64,000 nt of DNA. Source: Anaspis maculata. Its lineage: Eukaryota; Arthropoda; Insecta; Coleoptera; Scraptiidae. The DNA lies in contig OX421963.1 in assembly GCA_949128115.1 (NCBI GenBank), forward strand, positions 88,545,602 to 88,609,601. Direction: 5' to 3'. The position numbers were made by a program, and so were the translations under genes. Under the pieces are notes generated by a model. The model made no database searches, was not told the DNA's origin, and saw only the letters and a list, made by a program, of their open reading frames with translations. Positions 47,094 through 57,909 of this stretch are shown here, one piece after another (the first letter of the stretch is position 1; every line of letters begins with the position of its first letter).

Positions 47094-48437
47094 AAATACA
47101 CATATCACAATGTCAGAGGATTTAGAACAAAAGTTATAATTTTTTACCACTCTGTCTCGGCCACTGAATATGATATTATTGCGCTTTCTGAAACTTGGCT
47201 ATCGAACGAAATCTGTGACACTGAACTATTCAGTTATAATTATTTTGATATTACGTGACGACAGAAATTTTCAAGCGATGATGGTTCTAGGGGTGGTAAT
47301 AGCCGATCTAGGGGTGGTGGTGTTCTCCTAGCTGTGAAGGGCACTATTAGGTCTCTTAGGATTGACCTGTCATCAGTTACCGAATCCGTTCCGATGGTGG
47401 ATGCTGTAGGAGTGTAGGCGTCAGGTTAACATTCAACAATGGTGGGAGTTTGCTTGTGTTGGTCGTGTACATTTCCCAACGTGTGAGTATCGCGAATTTT
47501 GAAACATTTTTCGAGCTGCTCAATATCTCAAATTTACTTAATGGCAGGACTGTCTTTCTGGGTGATTTTAATACATCTGAGTTTAGCGCTGACATCGAAA
47601 ACAACTTCTCAACGGTCTTGCATAATTTTGTTGATTTTCAGGGATTCAAGCAATGTAATAATGTCTTCAATGATCATGGGCGCCTGCTTGATCTTGTTTT
47701 TTGTGATTCGTTAAGTACTGTTAGCAGGGCTCTCAATCCTCTCACTGGGGAGGATGCTCACCATCCGGCTCTCCTCTCTGCATTGATCTCGCTTCGAAGT
47801 GCAGGCCGCCTCGATATTTCTCAATAAAACATCGGACAGAGACTTACAACTTCAAAAAAGCTAGCTTTCCCCTGATGTATCAGATGTTGGAGAGTCAGCA
47901 GTAGTCTGTTCTTGACTTGGCCGTCGACTTTGAGAGTATTTGCTCAATATTCTATATGATTCAATATGGAATATTGGATTTAACTGTCCCTAAATTGATG
48001 ATTAGATCCTCTCGTCGTTTTTCGCCCTGGTTTAATCCCGAAATAAGAAATTCGATTCGACGTGAAAATGCTTTGTTCAATGCTTACAAAAAACACAAAT
48101 CTCAACATCTTCTTGAATCTTCAAACATCAGCGCTCCTACGTGAAGAGACTTATATCTTGGGCTTATAAAGCATTTATTCATGACATGAAAAACGACATT
48201 TCTGCTGAACCTAGAAGGTTCTGGTCTTTTGTAAATAGCAAAAGGAACAAAAGTCGAATTCCGGGAGTCATGAAATTTGATGACGTTGAACTGACCAATG
48301 CACAAAGTATAGTTGACTCCTTCCCCGACTATTTTGGTTCAGTTTATATTCAATCTGATGAGTCTAGTATGCCGGCCGCCAGTGATTTCTCGTTATGTCC
48401 GTCGGTTTCCGTTGTTCACATGGCGGAGAACGAGATC
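47094..48437 (+). pseudogene. CR1/Jockey-like LINE endonuclease and linker relic
   Basis: The plus strand reads YHNVRGFRTKV and YDIIALSETWLSNEICDTEL, the start of an APE-type LINE endonuclease, then GGGVLLAVKGTIRSLRID, VFLGDFNTSEF and EDAHHPALLSALI in other frames. The linker to the RT follows (FSPWFNPEIRNSIRREN, FWSFVNSKRNKSRIPGV). Stops near 47257 and 47416 and several frameshifts make it dead. The sequence ends at about 48437 in a reversed fragment of element A, before any RT motif. The family may be the same as the RT at the window start, but they do not overlap, so that cannot be tested here. Confidence 0.82.
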
Positions 48438-48447
48438 TACAAAATGG

Positions 48448-48600
48448 TTCCACTAATAAGAAATTTCAATATGGCGGCCAAGATGGCGGCAGAGCGTCAT
48501 TTGTCCAAAATCGAATGTATTTAGATGAAGTTCACGTTCACATCGCCTGCGAATTTCACTCAAATCGGACCACACTCAACTTTGGAGGCCTCTATGTTCG
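48448..48600 (-). mobile_element. Element A fragment (reverse orientation)
   Basis: CAATATGGCGGCCAAGATGG followed by CGGC matches the reverse complement of the 118-bp unit of element A, with the CCACTAATAAGAAATTTC neighbour block also present. It truncates the LINE endonuclease relic. Confidence 0.6.
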
Positions 48601-49010
48601 TTATAAAGCATTTCCGATATCAATTTTTTTTCGAGATAGTTCACTTATTTTTTCATGCTCTACCACCTCCTAAAATATTGAGAAAAAGAGTGTATAACAG
48701 CCAAGTTCCAGAATAAAGTAGCCAAATGTCTATAAAATAAGATAGCCCCCATTTAGTACAGGCCAGTTAGAATAAAAACTGGCTCAACCTGGAAATTTCA
48801 AATAACAAGCTGAAATTTTGGGGATATGTTTAGGAAGCTACTGTGAACAAACCTTGGAAAGTCCCAAAAAATACCACTTGGGCAAACGCCGCCATCTTGA
48901 TTTCTAACATGATCTCAACTTTTTCTCAGTTTTTACAGTTTTATTTTAATTTTTCGTTACAACTAAACTAAGTATACATATTATAATCAAATAGGGTGAA
49001 AAGATTCCTC

Positions 49011-49230
49011 TATATCCCATACACTTTCTAGTTCCAGTAGGTAGAATGACTTTTTGGAGCAAAGATAGAGTGATAAGCTGGAGCGCTGGGAAAATACGGC
49101 CGATGGCCGCCGATGAATAGTTTCGTTCCAAAACTTTGCAGGTGCCATCAGCTGAAGCTACCCAGCTTGTCACTTTATTTCTGCTCCAAAAAATCATTCT
49201 ACAGAAAATAGAAAGTGTATATGGGATATA
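49011..49230. mobile_element. 220-bp hairpin MITE within FB9
   Basis: TATATCCCATACACTTTCTA at the left pairs with AGAAAGTGTATATGGGATAT at the right. AGAATGACTTTTTGGAGCA and GCTCCAAAAAATCATTCT extend the stem, followed by GTGATAAGCTGG against CCAGCTTGTCAC. Confidence 0.7.
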
Positions 49231-49576
49231 GCTGATACGCCGGCGCCTCGCAACGGGAGAATTCGCATATCTTCAGCACATAGGTGAATTTTGTCATCTT
49301 CGTCTACCTACACCGACCTTTTGCTGCAGCCATGGCCAGTGCAGAAACCAGACTCATTATCAAAGTGCAATGGCTTATTATGGGCCAATTATGGCCCCGG
49401 TTCTTGATTCGATGTTTTAGGCTTGTATTTCCCATCCGAGTTGTTACTGGTTTTACAGAGTTTTTTTGTTTATGATGGCTAATGCGGTTTTTGAAGGAAT
49501 GAATTACATCAGCCATTGTTGTGCCCCATATTTGGTCGAATCAGTCCACCAAAATCATCATCATCATTGTATAATA

Positions 49577-51428
49577 GGGTGGGCCGCTGCTATAGGTGTG
49601 TTTTTTTTTTGTTTTCATAATACGGACTTCTAATAGCGCGGAAAAGTTGCAGTTTCATATATTTTTCAAATATCTAGAAGCTTGTTGTCCCAAGTTTTTG
49701 TCTTCAGCCTCCGCAAGACGTGTCTTTCAGAAATATCTTATTATTCAGTTTTTGCAAGATAACGAATTGAGTTATGGAGAAAACTGTTGAAATACCTTAG
49801 TGAAAAAATAGATAAAACTCTTCATTCGACAGAAATGAAGTGATAAGACTTCAATTATCAATATTTTCTGTTTTTTCTCACTCTGGGTTGAAATTTTTCT
49901 GACTCACCAATATGGGCATCAGTTTCCTAGATTCATTTTTGCTGTAAATAGAGCCATATCTTGATTCAGCTCCACAAACTGCTGATGCTGCTTCTAAAAC
50001 TGTCTTCACAAATCGCTCTACTGATTGGGTATAACAGGGAAAACGTGGAAATTCTGAATAAAAAATTATATCGTCAACATTCAGTAATTCTTTTAGTTCA
50101 TCATCCGACATACGGGGTGGTTTTTTGAAAAGGACTCACCTCCAATTTCTCGCTGCACAATTTTTTTCTGAGAAAAAGCTGACAAGTCGATTTTCTTTTT
50201 GAGAGGGACATCTAGGACACGTATTGCCAAATTCTTATCTTCAATCCCTTTGCTCCCACCCCCTACCCTAGCTTAAAATTTCAAATTGCATTACTTATCT
50301 TGTGATACACCAAATTGAAGGCAATAACATTGTTTCCGTTAAACATACTCTGAAATCTTCAAACTACCCTCTTAACCGTTTTAAAAATTCTTCCATTGTT
50401 GATTAGAGGAATGTTTTTCTGTCAACTGCAGATTCTTGAGAAATAGATTTCCCAGCAAAAACAGGGCGATTTTTATCTCGAGGGGAACATCTGAGACATG
50501 TGTTGCCAAATTTTCATCTTCATTGCATTCTCTCCCCAATTAAGACCATTTTTGAAAAGGATTAGAGGGTGATTTAGGCAATTTGAAATTGTTTTTGCAT
50601 AAAGGAAATTTTCATACTTCCAATTTGATGTATCACAAGGTAGATAATTTATTGCTATTAGAATTGAAGTGGGCTAGGATGGGGCCTAAAGGATTGAAAA
50701 TAAAACTGTGACAACATGCCACCCTCAAAATAAGAACCGACTTGTTTTTGTTTAAAAATATTTTTTCCAAGAATCGGGATAGTTGATAGAATCAAGAAAA
50801 TCTTCCCTTCGAATAAGGATGAGAGAATTTCCGCAAGGGTTGGAAGGTGACTTGAAAAATTGAAAATTTGTTTGTTAGAAAGAGAATTCTATTATCTTCA
50901 GTTTGATGTGTCACAAGTTAGGTAATGCTATTCGACATTTTGAAGTTTTTTTTTTCATTTGGATGGTCTCTTTTAACAATTTCAATAACGTTTTGATTGA
51001 TGTATGATATTATTCCATCATTGCTAAAGCTCTTGTATGGGAAACCGTTGAAATCGAAGTTTTCGCCCAAAGTTGCTCAATTTTTAATGTGACTATTTCT
51101 GCCACTTCAAGGCAACTGGGCTTTTTCGGTGAATTCAATTTCATTTCTTTTTTTTTTGTGATTGGAAAAACAATATTGGAACACGGGTTTTTTGTGCCTG
51201 ACTGTTTAATCCATATTTTTTTATTGTAACTATATTTTTAAACATTTTCTGGCCTAATAAAAATCTGCGATTTTTTTTCCAAATATAGAAATTTCAACGT
51301 CATTGCGGACCCTGAAGGGATGATTTTTTTCCAAAAACGCTGGAACGATTTCTTTTTGTAATCTGATTATGCATCTTTTCCGCACTATTAGAATAAAAAA
51401 ATCGAAAATATGATTTTTCGGCCCACCC
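49577..51428. mobile_element. FB8: palindromic transposon nested in FB9
   Basis: The left tip GGGTGGGCCG is mirrored by CGGCCCACCC at the right, with TA at 49575-49576 and 51429-51430. Arms pair through CTAATAGCGCGGAAAAG (left) and CTTTTCCGCACTATTAG (right), and around the centre through matched TTGTGATACACCAAATTG and CAATTTGATGTATCACAA blocks near 50310 and 50620. Arms are clearly diverged. No transposase is seen. Confidence 0.78.
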
Positions 51429-51646
51429 TATTGTATAAGAGGTTCGTTCCTGGCAGCTGGTCAGACTAAGTTTGTACCATTTCAAAAATTATAAGGGGTT
51501 CGTTGCCATCAAATGCTTGGGAATAGTATATGGCCACAAGATTCACCTGGAAGTAATTTGATAAGATTTGGTGTTGACACTGTTTCATAGTCTCCGACGC
51601 AGAAAGACGTTCAACGCAGAAAGAACGATAAAGGCTCAAAAAAAAT

Positions 51647-51845
51647 TTGGTTGAAATTTTCGTGGTTGTTCCACTTCTTTTTCCTATATACAGGGGCTTC
51701 AGGGTTGGCGCCGATGGCTACACTTTTAAATTGGAAGAGTATATTTCAAACATTCACTGTACCAAGTGTCATGTTCCAACCATAAAGTGCAGGGTGCTTT
51801 CGCCTACTGCCCTGATCGAGGTCCAAATATAGTTGAAATTCCCCT
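51647..51845 (+). pseudogene. FLYWCH-like zinc finger remnant (copy 1)
   Basis: The plus frame reads GFRVGADGYTFKLEEYISN and IHCTKCHVPTIKCRVLS. The GYTF, C-x2-C-H and KCR pattern resembles FLYWCH domains, zinc-binding folds found in insect chromatin proteins and some transposons, but the final histidines are not clear. A diverged direct copy is at 52625-52815. It lies between FB8 and the right end of FB9. Confidence 0.35.
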
Positions 51846-52624
51846 TTTCTACTCTAGAACGTCTTCCTCGTCTTTTATGCCGCAAGTGAACACATCTCAC
51901 CCGTTTTTCTTACCATTCTTAGCATCACTGTTAACATCAAATTTCATCAAATTATTTCCATGCCAATTCCCACCTTCCGTGGTAATAGATTTTTCTCAAA
52001 ATGCATTCGATAACGATGAAACTTTATATAAATATTTTTGCAATTTTCACACTGGCATGGACAAACGTTTTCACTGATGATGATGAATTTTTGTTGATGA
52101 CTTGAAAAAATGTGAGGCATAAAACTGCCTGACGTAATAATTCTCCCTTTCGAAAGCCATCTTAGCCATCATGAGTAAAGAAAGTCAAGACAATGTGTAT
52201 GTACTCTACAAGGAAGCAGTTCTCTATGTTGAGATTACTGTTTTTGTGGAAAAATGATTGTACTTCACCAACCTTATAAGTACCAGTCACTTTCTTAATT
52301 ATTTTGTGAATAGTGAACGCATAAGATGGCCCTCGGGAGGAGAAAAAGAAGGAAAATGTCTTTTTTTCTGGGGATAGGCCTAGGCACTGGCTACCGATCA
52401 TTTTCAATTTTTCACATTACTGAATAAAGAACTATGAAGTTTTACTCCTATACTTTGATAATTCACTGATTTACTTGAAAATTAAATTTTTATGGAAAAG
52501 ACCAGTTTTTTTCAGAACATTTCAGGAACGCTTCAGTACATCTGAAAGGGTTTGATGGAGCTTCATGAGCATGAACAGCAGGCTATGTTTACGCGACTCT
52601 GCCTCTTTCGGTTCATGAGTTACA
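51846..52624. other. Interior of FB9 between the two direct repeats
   Basis: A plus frame at 51766-52077 is open for 103 codons, but I see no motif. The remainder is AT-rich and unassigned. Confidence 0.3.
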
Positions 52625-52815
52625 TTTTTTTCTTCTTCCTTTTTTTTTCCAGCCTGTATTCAGAGTTGCATGTCTGTCGCCGATGGCTACACTTCTGGTC
52701 CATGGTTATGGTCCATACAACAACTATATGCCAAGTGGCATGTTTTAACGATAAAATACCTACAGGATGCTTCTGCCTAACATTTGGACCGAGATTTGGA
52801 CTATTATAATAAGAT
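52625..52815 (+). repeat. Diverged direct copy of the FLYWCH-like segment
   Basis: GCCGATGGCTACACTTCTGG here matches GCCGATGGCTACACTTTTAA at 51711. CCAAGTGGCATGTT and ACAGGATGCTTCTGCCTA also have counterparts in order. Frames are broken, so only remnants remain. Confidence 0.55.
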
Positions 52816-53249
52816 CTCCATTTTTTATATTTTATCATTTTTTTTGTGTTGACATTGTGTTTTTGAGTTGAATAATTGATCTATAAATTTTGACGCTTAT
52901 CCACTCTTAAAAACCTCTGGAAAAGCAAAAATTTATGAAGAGCGAGTCGCTCTGATGTTTTGTTGATGAACAGGCGACTAAAAACAAGAAAAAATGAAGT
53001 AGGATGAAAAATCAAGATATCGGCGTTTGCCCAAATGGGATTTCTGGGAACTTTTGAGGGTTTGTTTCTACTGAGTCTATGAAGATCCCCTCCAAATTTC
53101 AGCTCGTTATTTGAAATTTCCGGGTAAATATCTAACTGGCCCGTACTAATTTGGCAAAGCAACTCGCTCCGCTTGCTAACTTGGTTGGTTTGTCAAGTCT
53201 GGATGGAATCCATCATTTGTATCTTTTTGCCCAAAAATTTATTTAGAGC

Positions 53250-53420
53250 TTTCACATTGATCTAGTACAATGTCTGTGGTACAATTATAAACCTGTAATC
53301 GGTTCTTTTCGATGCATCGATTCATCTCATACGATTTTTTTCATCGGATCAAACTATTGATTGCGATTCAGTTCGATCAGCACTAATCGATTCACTGACA
53401 ACATTTGGACACTCCTAGTT
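53250..53420. mobile_element. Possible hAT-like end with ATCGATT repeats
   Basis: Read on the minus strand from 53419, the sequence starts CTAGGAGTGTCCAAA, resembling hAT tips, and then holds several ATCGATT/ATCGGTT motifs before 53270. No partner end or transposase was found. Confidence 0.3.
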
Positions 53421-53741
53421 TGGGTACACAGAGAAGATGAGAATGATAAATGAGGTTTCTATCCCCAGAATGATATATGCCGGCACCGCCAGCAGCAAAT
53501 ACCTGTAATATAGAAGTTTGTATATTCGATGGTAGAGGTCGCATCAGTTAGACAGCACTAGAGAGACTGTACTATAGAGTGACGAAGCTATGAAAGGGAT
53601 ATATCGGTATTCTCTGTCAGTGTCTCGGCATTTCCTGGCCTCGTCAAAATTTAAAACAAAGTTAGCTGGGGTGGGCGTGGTTGCTATTGACATTTGTCAT
53701 TTTCACGATTTGTTTACAAATTTGAATTGTCATTATTTTGC
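53421..53741. other. Unassigned stretch
   Basis: Nothing recognisable. Confidence 0.3.
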
Positions 53742-54050
53742 ATGCCGAAATCGCCGAAACCCGGGCTAAAAGTGCCAAAACGAAAAAGGTGCACCGTGAA
53801 GCAGTACAAGAGTCGGGAAGATGTGATGTTTTCCTTGCCGAAGAAACCATCAGGTATAGAATCTTGCAAAATTGATGAACTTTTATTATTGTGCTTTTTG
53901 GCTTTTCCAGCTGTTCGGGGCCAGTACCTACTGAAATACATAATATACCTACTGCGCGTACGGCAATTACAAATATATCTTCACGATGGGGTCACCACGT
54001 CGACGGTTACTGCATTCAACGATCAATGGAATTTGCGTTCGACGGAATGA
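53742..54050 (+). CDS. Hypothetical small basic protein, possibly with one intron
   Basis: The ATG at 53742 opens a lysine-rich N-terminus (MPKSPKPGLKVPKRKRCTVK). A possible 57-bp intron 53854-53910 has GT at the start and a pyrimidine-rich TTTTCCAG end; because its length divides by three and it lacks stops, both spliced and unspliced forms remain open to the TGA at 54048. The downstream part is hydrophobic then polar, with no family motif that I recognise. It could be a host gene start, a transposon gene fragment or chance. Low support. Confidence 0.25.
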   Translation: MPKSPKPGLKVPKRKRCTVKQYKSREDVMFSLPKKPSGIESCKIDELLLLCFLAFPAVRGQYLLKYIIYLLRVRQLQIYLHDGVTTSTVTAFNDQWNLRSTE

Positions 54051-56762
54051 GTTGGATGATGAAACCTACGTCCGACGAAATGCCAGCAGTACTTGAAATA
54101 CGGTGATCGAAAGCATCTGCTATGTATGGAACACAATATACATGCCTAAAACAGTTTTTAAGAGTTTCTGTTAAATTTAGTGGAAAAATCTGTGTTGAAA
54201 GATGAAACGGTCGACTTAACCTCAACAAAAATATTGACAGCTCATGTCATGCATTTTGACTGTGACGCAGGGTGGTTTAGTAACAAGCAATGGCACCACA
54301 CCCTGACGTGCAAATACCCTAGTGCTCTAGCTTTCTCTCTCTCTATACCCTCTCGCTCAATGACTGGGCTTGCGTCTCTCTCTGGGTAACCAGATCCCAG
54401 GTCTCTCTAGACAGCACAACAATGGCGACTGATTAATGCAAAATTGCAAAATTGGCATTAATTGGCAATTGTCATTGGCGAAATTGGCAAAATTGGATTT
54501 CGCACCCCCTAAAAAAAAAACGCCTAGATCTGGCACTGCGCGAATGACGTCATTTGCGTGTCAAAATGACTTTGTTATGAACGCAAAATAGAAAAAAAAA
54601 AATTAATCATTTTCTGATTGCAAATAAATGACACTACTTTCGTGAGTTAGGTTAGAATTCATCGATCAGATCAAATTTTCATTTATGATGAAATCTGACC
54701 GTGGGTTTCACAAAACAGATAATACGAAATTAGTTGATTTGCGATATTTGTTTGTCAATTTGTAGCTGGCGGATCAATGGAAATGCTGGTTTATCCCTCA
54801 ATAATGAAAAGATGATGGGTCTAGTCCAGATTTCAAGAAGCTATATACAAAATTTAACATTAAAAAAAAATGGAGAAAGGGGCGGCCTAACAGTTTTTGC
54901 ACGAGGGCGGCCAAATGTCTTGAGACGGCCCTGGGTTCATCTACCCTGACCCAAAAGAGATAATTTTGTACGATATGGTGATTTCGATAAAAGAAATGAA
55001 TTCAGCGTCCTCGAAAACATATAAATTTATAAATACCTTACTCGAATAACTTATTCATGCATGATTTTTTGTCATTCATTGGTGCATGCAAGATTTTTTG
55101 TCATTCATTGGTGGCCATTTTGAAACAAAAAGGCTACTATGTATTTGCATTTCTTATGAAATGAGGATTCACCAGTGTATTCAGCATGTTCAAATCACTT
55201 GAATTCGACATTTTCTATGCTAGTTTGGCGCATATAGATTTTTTCTAAATAAGAGAAATTAACCCCTCTCCCCCCCCCCCATATCTCGGCTCCCCCCGGA
55301 TGGATTTTCAAGAACTACGGGTCAAATCGCTTAGAATTCTTCAGAGGTTACGTGTATCAAATCTGTTGCTTGTATCATAAAATGCAGTAGGTATTCTTCA
55401 TTAGTTAGCTGCTTACCGCTAATACTATTCTGAAGAGACGCTTCAATCAAAATTATTACTTACGTCACTGGATACCACTTTGTCGCAAACAACTACCATG
55501 CAATGAGCTGTGAAAGCCTGAAACCGGAACGGACGGAACTTGTGAGTTCGCTACAACCTACAACAGCTATCGCAAGGACCTTGGGACTAGTATCGCGCGC
55601 CACCGCATATTGGCACTTTTTAATTTACAGCACCCAGCATCAGCTCCCTGGCCATTTAATCACGGCCATCAAGCATAATTTAATATCGACCGTAATTTAT
55701 GTCTTACACGGCATTGCACTCAAGTCCCGTCGATTTAGCCGACTTCGGTATTGCGGCCTTTGATCCTCCGGCTCATGCACATGGGGTCGCTCGCGCTCGC
55801 CTCTCGGTGGTGCTTGATGATGTCTAGAAGCTGCAACCAACTGGCATTGAAATGCAAACTCGCATCACATCACGACCTAAAAACACGAGGGGGTGCATTT
55901 ACACTGTTATTTTAGGAAGAAGACGCACGACCCGACACATGCTAGCACTCACCGCACTGCACACAATAAAGTGAATTTTATTGGGGGGACGTGTATTGGA
56001 GGCAATAATGCGTGCCGACACGATCCCCCAGCAGAGAGAGAGATCCCTGATCCGAAAACCATCAGTGACCTTTTGTTGTTTTTGTTTAAATTAGGGCTCG
56101 GCACACGCCGGGCGTTGGCCATCCAGGAAGGGAAAGCACCGTTCCTAACTTCCCAAGTTCTTATAGTTTTTTGTGGTGCTCGATGAAGCATTTGCGAGAT
56201 TAAACGCGATGCTTGATGCTTCGATGCTGCTTTATGCCATAAATTAAAAATGTGTGTTGCTGATGCGCCGCACAGAGCAGGAGAGAAAGAGAGAAAAAGG
56301 AACACATCGGCGAAGCTGGCAGGGGTTTGATGGGCTGCAAGAACTGAACGATAAGTCACCGGGACTTTAAAATAGTTTTGGCGACAGCCGCTGTCTTCTC
56401 CTCCGACCAGACGATTTTTAACATTAAGTGCTGTTGCTGGTAACACGGCGTTACAAGATCCCAGCGCAGCTGCAACACTTTATAACAATGATTGTAAAGT
56501 TGAATGGAACACTTGCGGGATCGCTGATACATCAAAACTTATATCACGGACCGCGCGCGGTCTTGCGAGCGCCAGCCATGCTTTTCCTAGTGAAAAAGAT
56601 CTGAAAGCACCATTTACTGGCTTGGCTAGCATAATGTGAAGAGAAGCGTTTTCAAACAGCGAAAACTGTTGTGTAGGGTGTTTTCAGTTGTAGGTACTTC
56701 ACTGCTGAAAATCCGTGATAGACGCAAGAAAGTTGTAGGTATTTGGAACTTCTTGTGTGCTA
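54051..56762. other. Unassigned, with two small direct duplications and a CpG-richer part
   Basis: An AAATTGGC-type short repeat lies at 54440-54500. A 28-bp unit containing GATTTTTTGTCATTCATTGG is duplicated at about 55056-55112. From about 55500 to 56650 the sequence is less AT-rich and not visibly repetitive; the minus frame of 165 codons at 55949-56446 has no recognised motif. This part may be unique host DNA, possibly regulatory. Confidence 0.3.
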
Positions 56763-56980
56763 TTAGTGCTGGCAAAAACCGAGAAAAATGAACACCCAGT
56801 GTGCCGGTTCGGTCGGATACCGGTTCCGGTAAAACTTGTGTCAAAAATCGGCTACGAAAACTGACATTGAAGCCGGCTCCGGAAACCAGTATCAAAAGCG
56901 GGCTCTGAAAGCCGGTTTCCAGCTATCATTAACCGCGGTTTTCGGAGTCGGTTTTTGGAGCCAGGCTTTCAAAATCGGTT
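56763..56980. repeat. GCCGGTTTC/GAAACCGG-type motif array, hAT-like start
   Basis: The array starts TAGTGCTGGCAAAAACCG, close to the FB7 start TAGTGCTGTCAACCGG, and contains about ten degenerate CCGGTT or AACCGG motifs on alternating strands. It appears to be an eroded relative of FB7 or of the same terminal-repeat design. Confidence 0.5.
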
Positions 56981-57089
56981 GCCAGTACTACTTTGATGAA
57001 CACAAAAAAGTTCGACTTCAAATTAGAAAACTTTGACTCTATATCAAAATGTCGACTTGAAACACAAAAAACTACGATTAGTAGGTAGG

Positions 57090-57170
57090 TGGGTAATCCT
57101 CCCCCGTTCAACGCCTCCACAAAGGCATTTTATGATGTAAGCCTGTCTTCATCTTGAACAAATAAATGAT

Positions 57171-57204
<34 letters not shown>

Positions 57205-57205
57205 A
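57090..57205 (+). mobile_element. LINE-type 3' tail with (TCTA)n
   Basis: GCCTGTCTTCATCTTGAAC is followed by AATAAATG and a (TCTA)n run at 57171-57204. AATAAA plus a short tandem repeat is a typical non-poly-A LINE tail. The coding part was not found. Confidence 0.5.
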
Positions 57206-57216
57206 AACTACAGATA

Positions 57217-57655
57217 GGGGGAAGGGAGGCAGATGTGGACAGGAGCACAAGTGGATAATTCAAATTTCCCGCTTTCCATATGTCTCAGAACGTTCGAACA
57301 TTTTTCACTAGATGACGCAATTAAAGTCACATCTATTGATGAAGTTTGCTTGCACTGGTCGCAGTATTTCTCATCCCAGCAGGGGGGTGCCACTTCCCAA
57401 CTGTAAAAGTAAGTTTCTAGGTTTTTAAAAAATTGCCCATTAAAACTAAGTGCCAGGCTATAATCCCGATGGTGAAATGTTTCTGAAGAAATCGATGTGT
57501 TCTCCAACGATATGTAACAGTTTGCGCTTCTTGAAGTTAACCAAACTTTTTGAATTATTCTATCTCCACCACGAAAACGTCGTAGGCAGAAATGGACAAC
57601 GAAGTTGAGCAAATGTCAACAGACAGCAAATATGTCTACATCTGCCCCAAACTTA
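57217..57655. mobile_element. ~440-bp element with GGCAGATGTGGACA-type inverted ends
   Basis: GGCAGATGTGGACA near the left edge is mirrored by TGTCTACATCTGCCCC at 57630-57645. The minus strand is open for 134 codons (57208-57612) with a Cys pattern PPCWDEKYCDQC, but no family is recognised. It may be a MITE related to the pogo element that follows or a coding relic on the minus strand. Confidence 0.4.
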
Positions 57656-57909
57656 TTTGAATTGAAAATAAAATCCAAATTGTTTCTTGTAATGTTTTAG
57701 AAAAGCAAATTGCTATTTACTACTATAGGACAACATTTCAACTTTTTCACAAACATTCCAGTATTAGGAATATAGCTTCATATCAAGTTTTTATGGATGA
57801 AGTCCAAATGTGCCCCACTTCATAAAATGATTCACATATTTTTTTAATTTTTGTGTAGCATATACGTTGGAAAATTGTTCTTACTTTCGTAAAAAAAAAA
57901 ACAGGGAGA

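Larger units (their letters stand above)
48756..53146. mobile_element. FB9: composite element with ~0.25-kb inverted ends
   Basis: The tip GTACAGGCCAGTTAGA at the left is mirrored by TCTAACTGGCCCGTAC at the right, with TA at 48754-48755 and 53147-53148. Pairing continues inward through GGAAATTTCAAATAAC to about 48940 and 52960. The GTACAGG start is the same as in FB2. The interior contains a 220-bp hairpin, the palindrome FB8, and two diverged direct copies of a zinc-finger-like segment. Without FB8 it would be about 2.5 kb. Whether everything between the ends moved as one unit is an inference. Confidence 0.6.

Noticed and set aside
55949..56446. Minus-strand 165-codon ORF
   Set aside because: Longest frame in a less AT-rich stretch, where long chance ORFs are more likely; the translation has no domain-like pattern.
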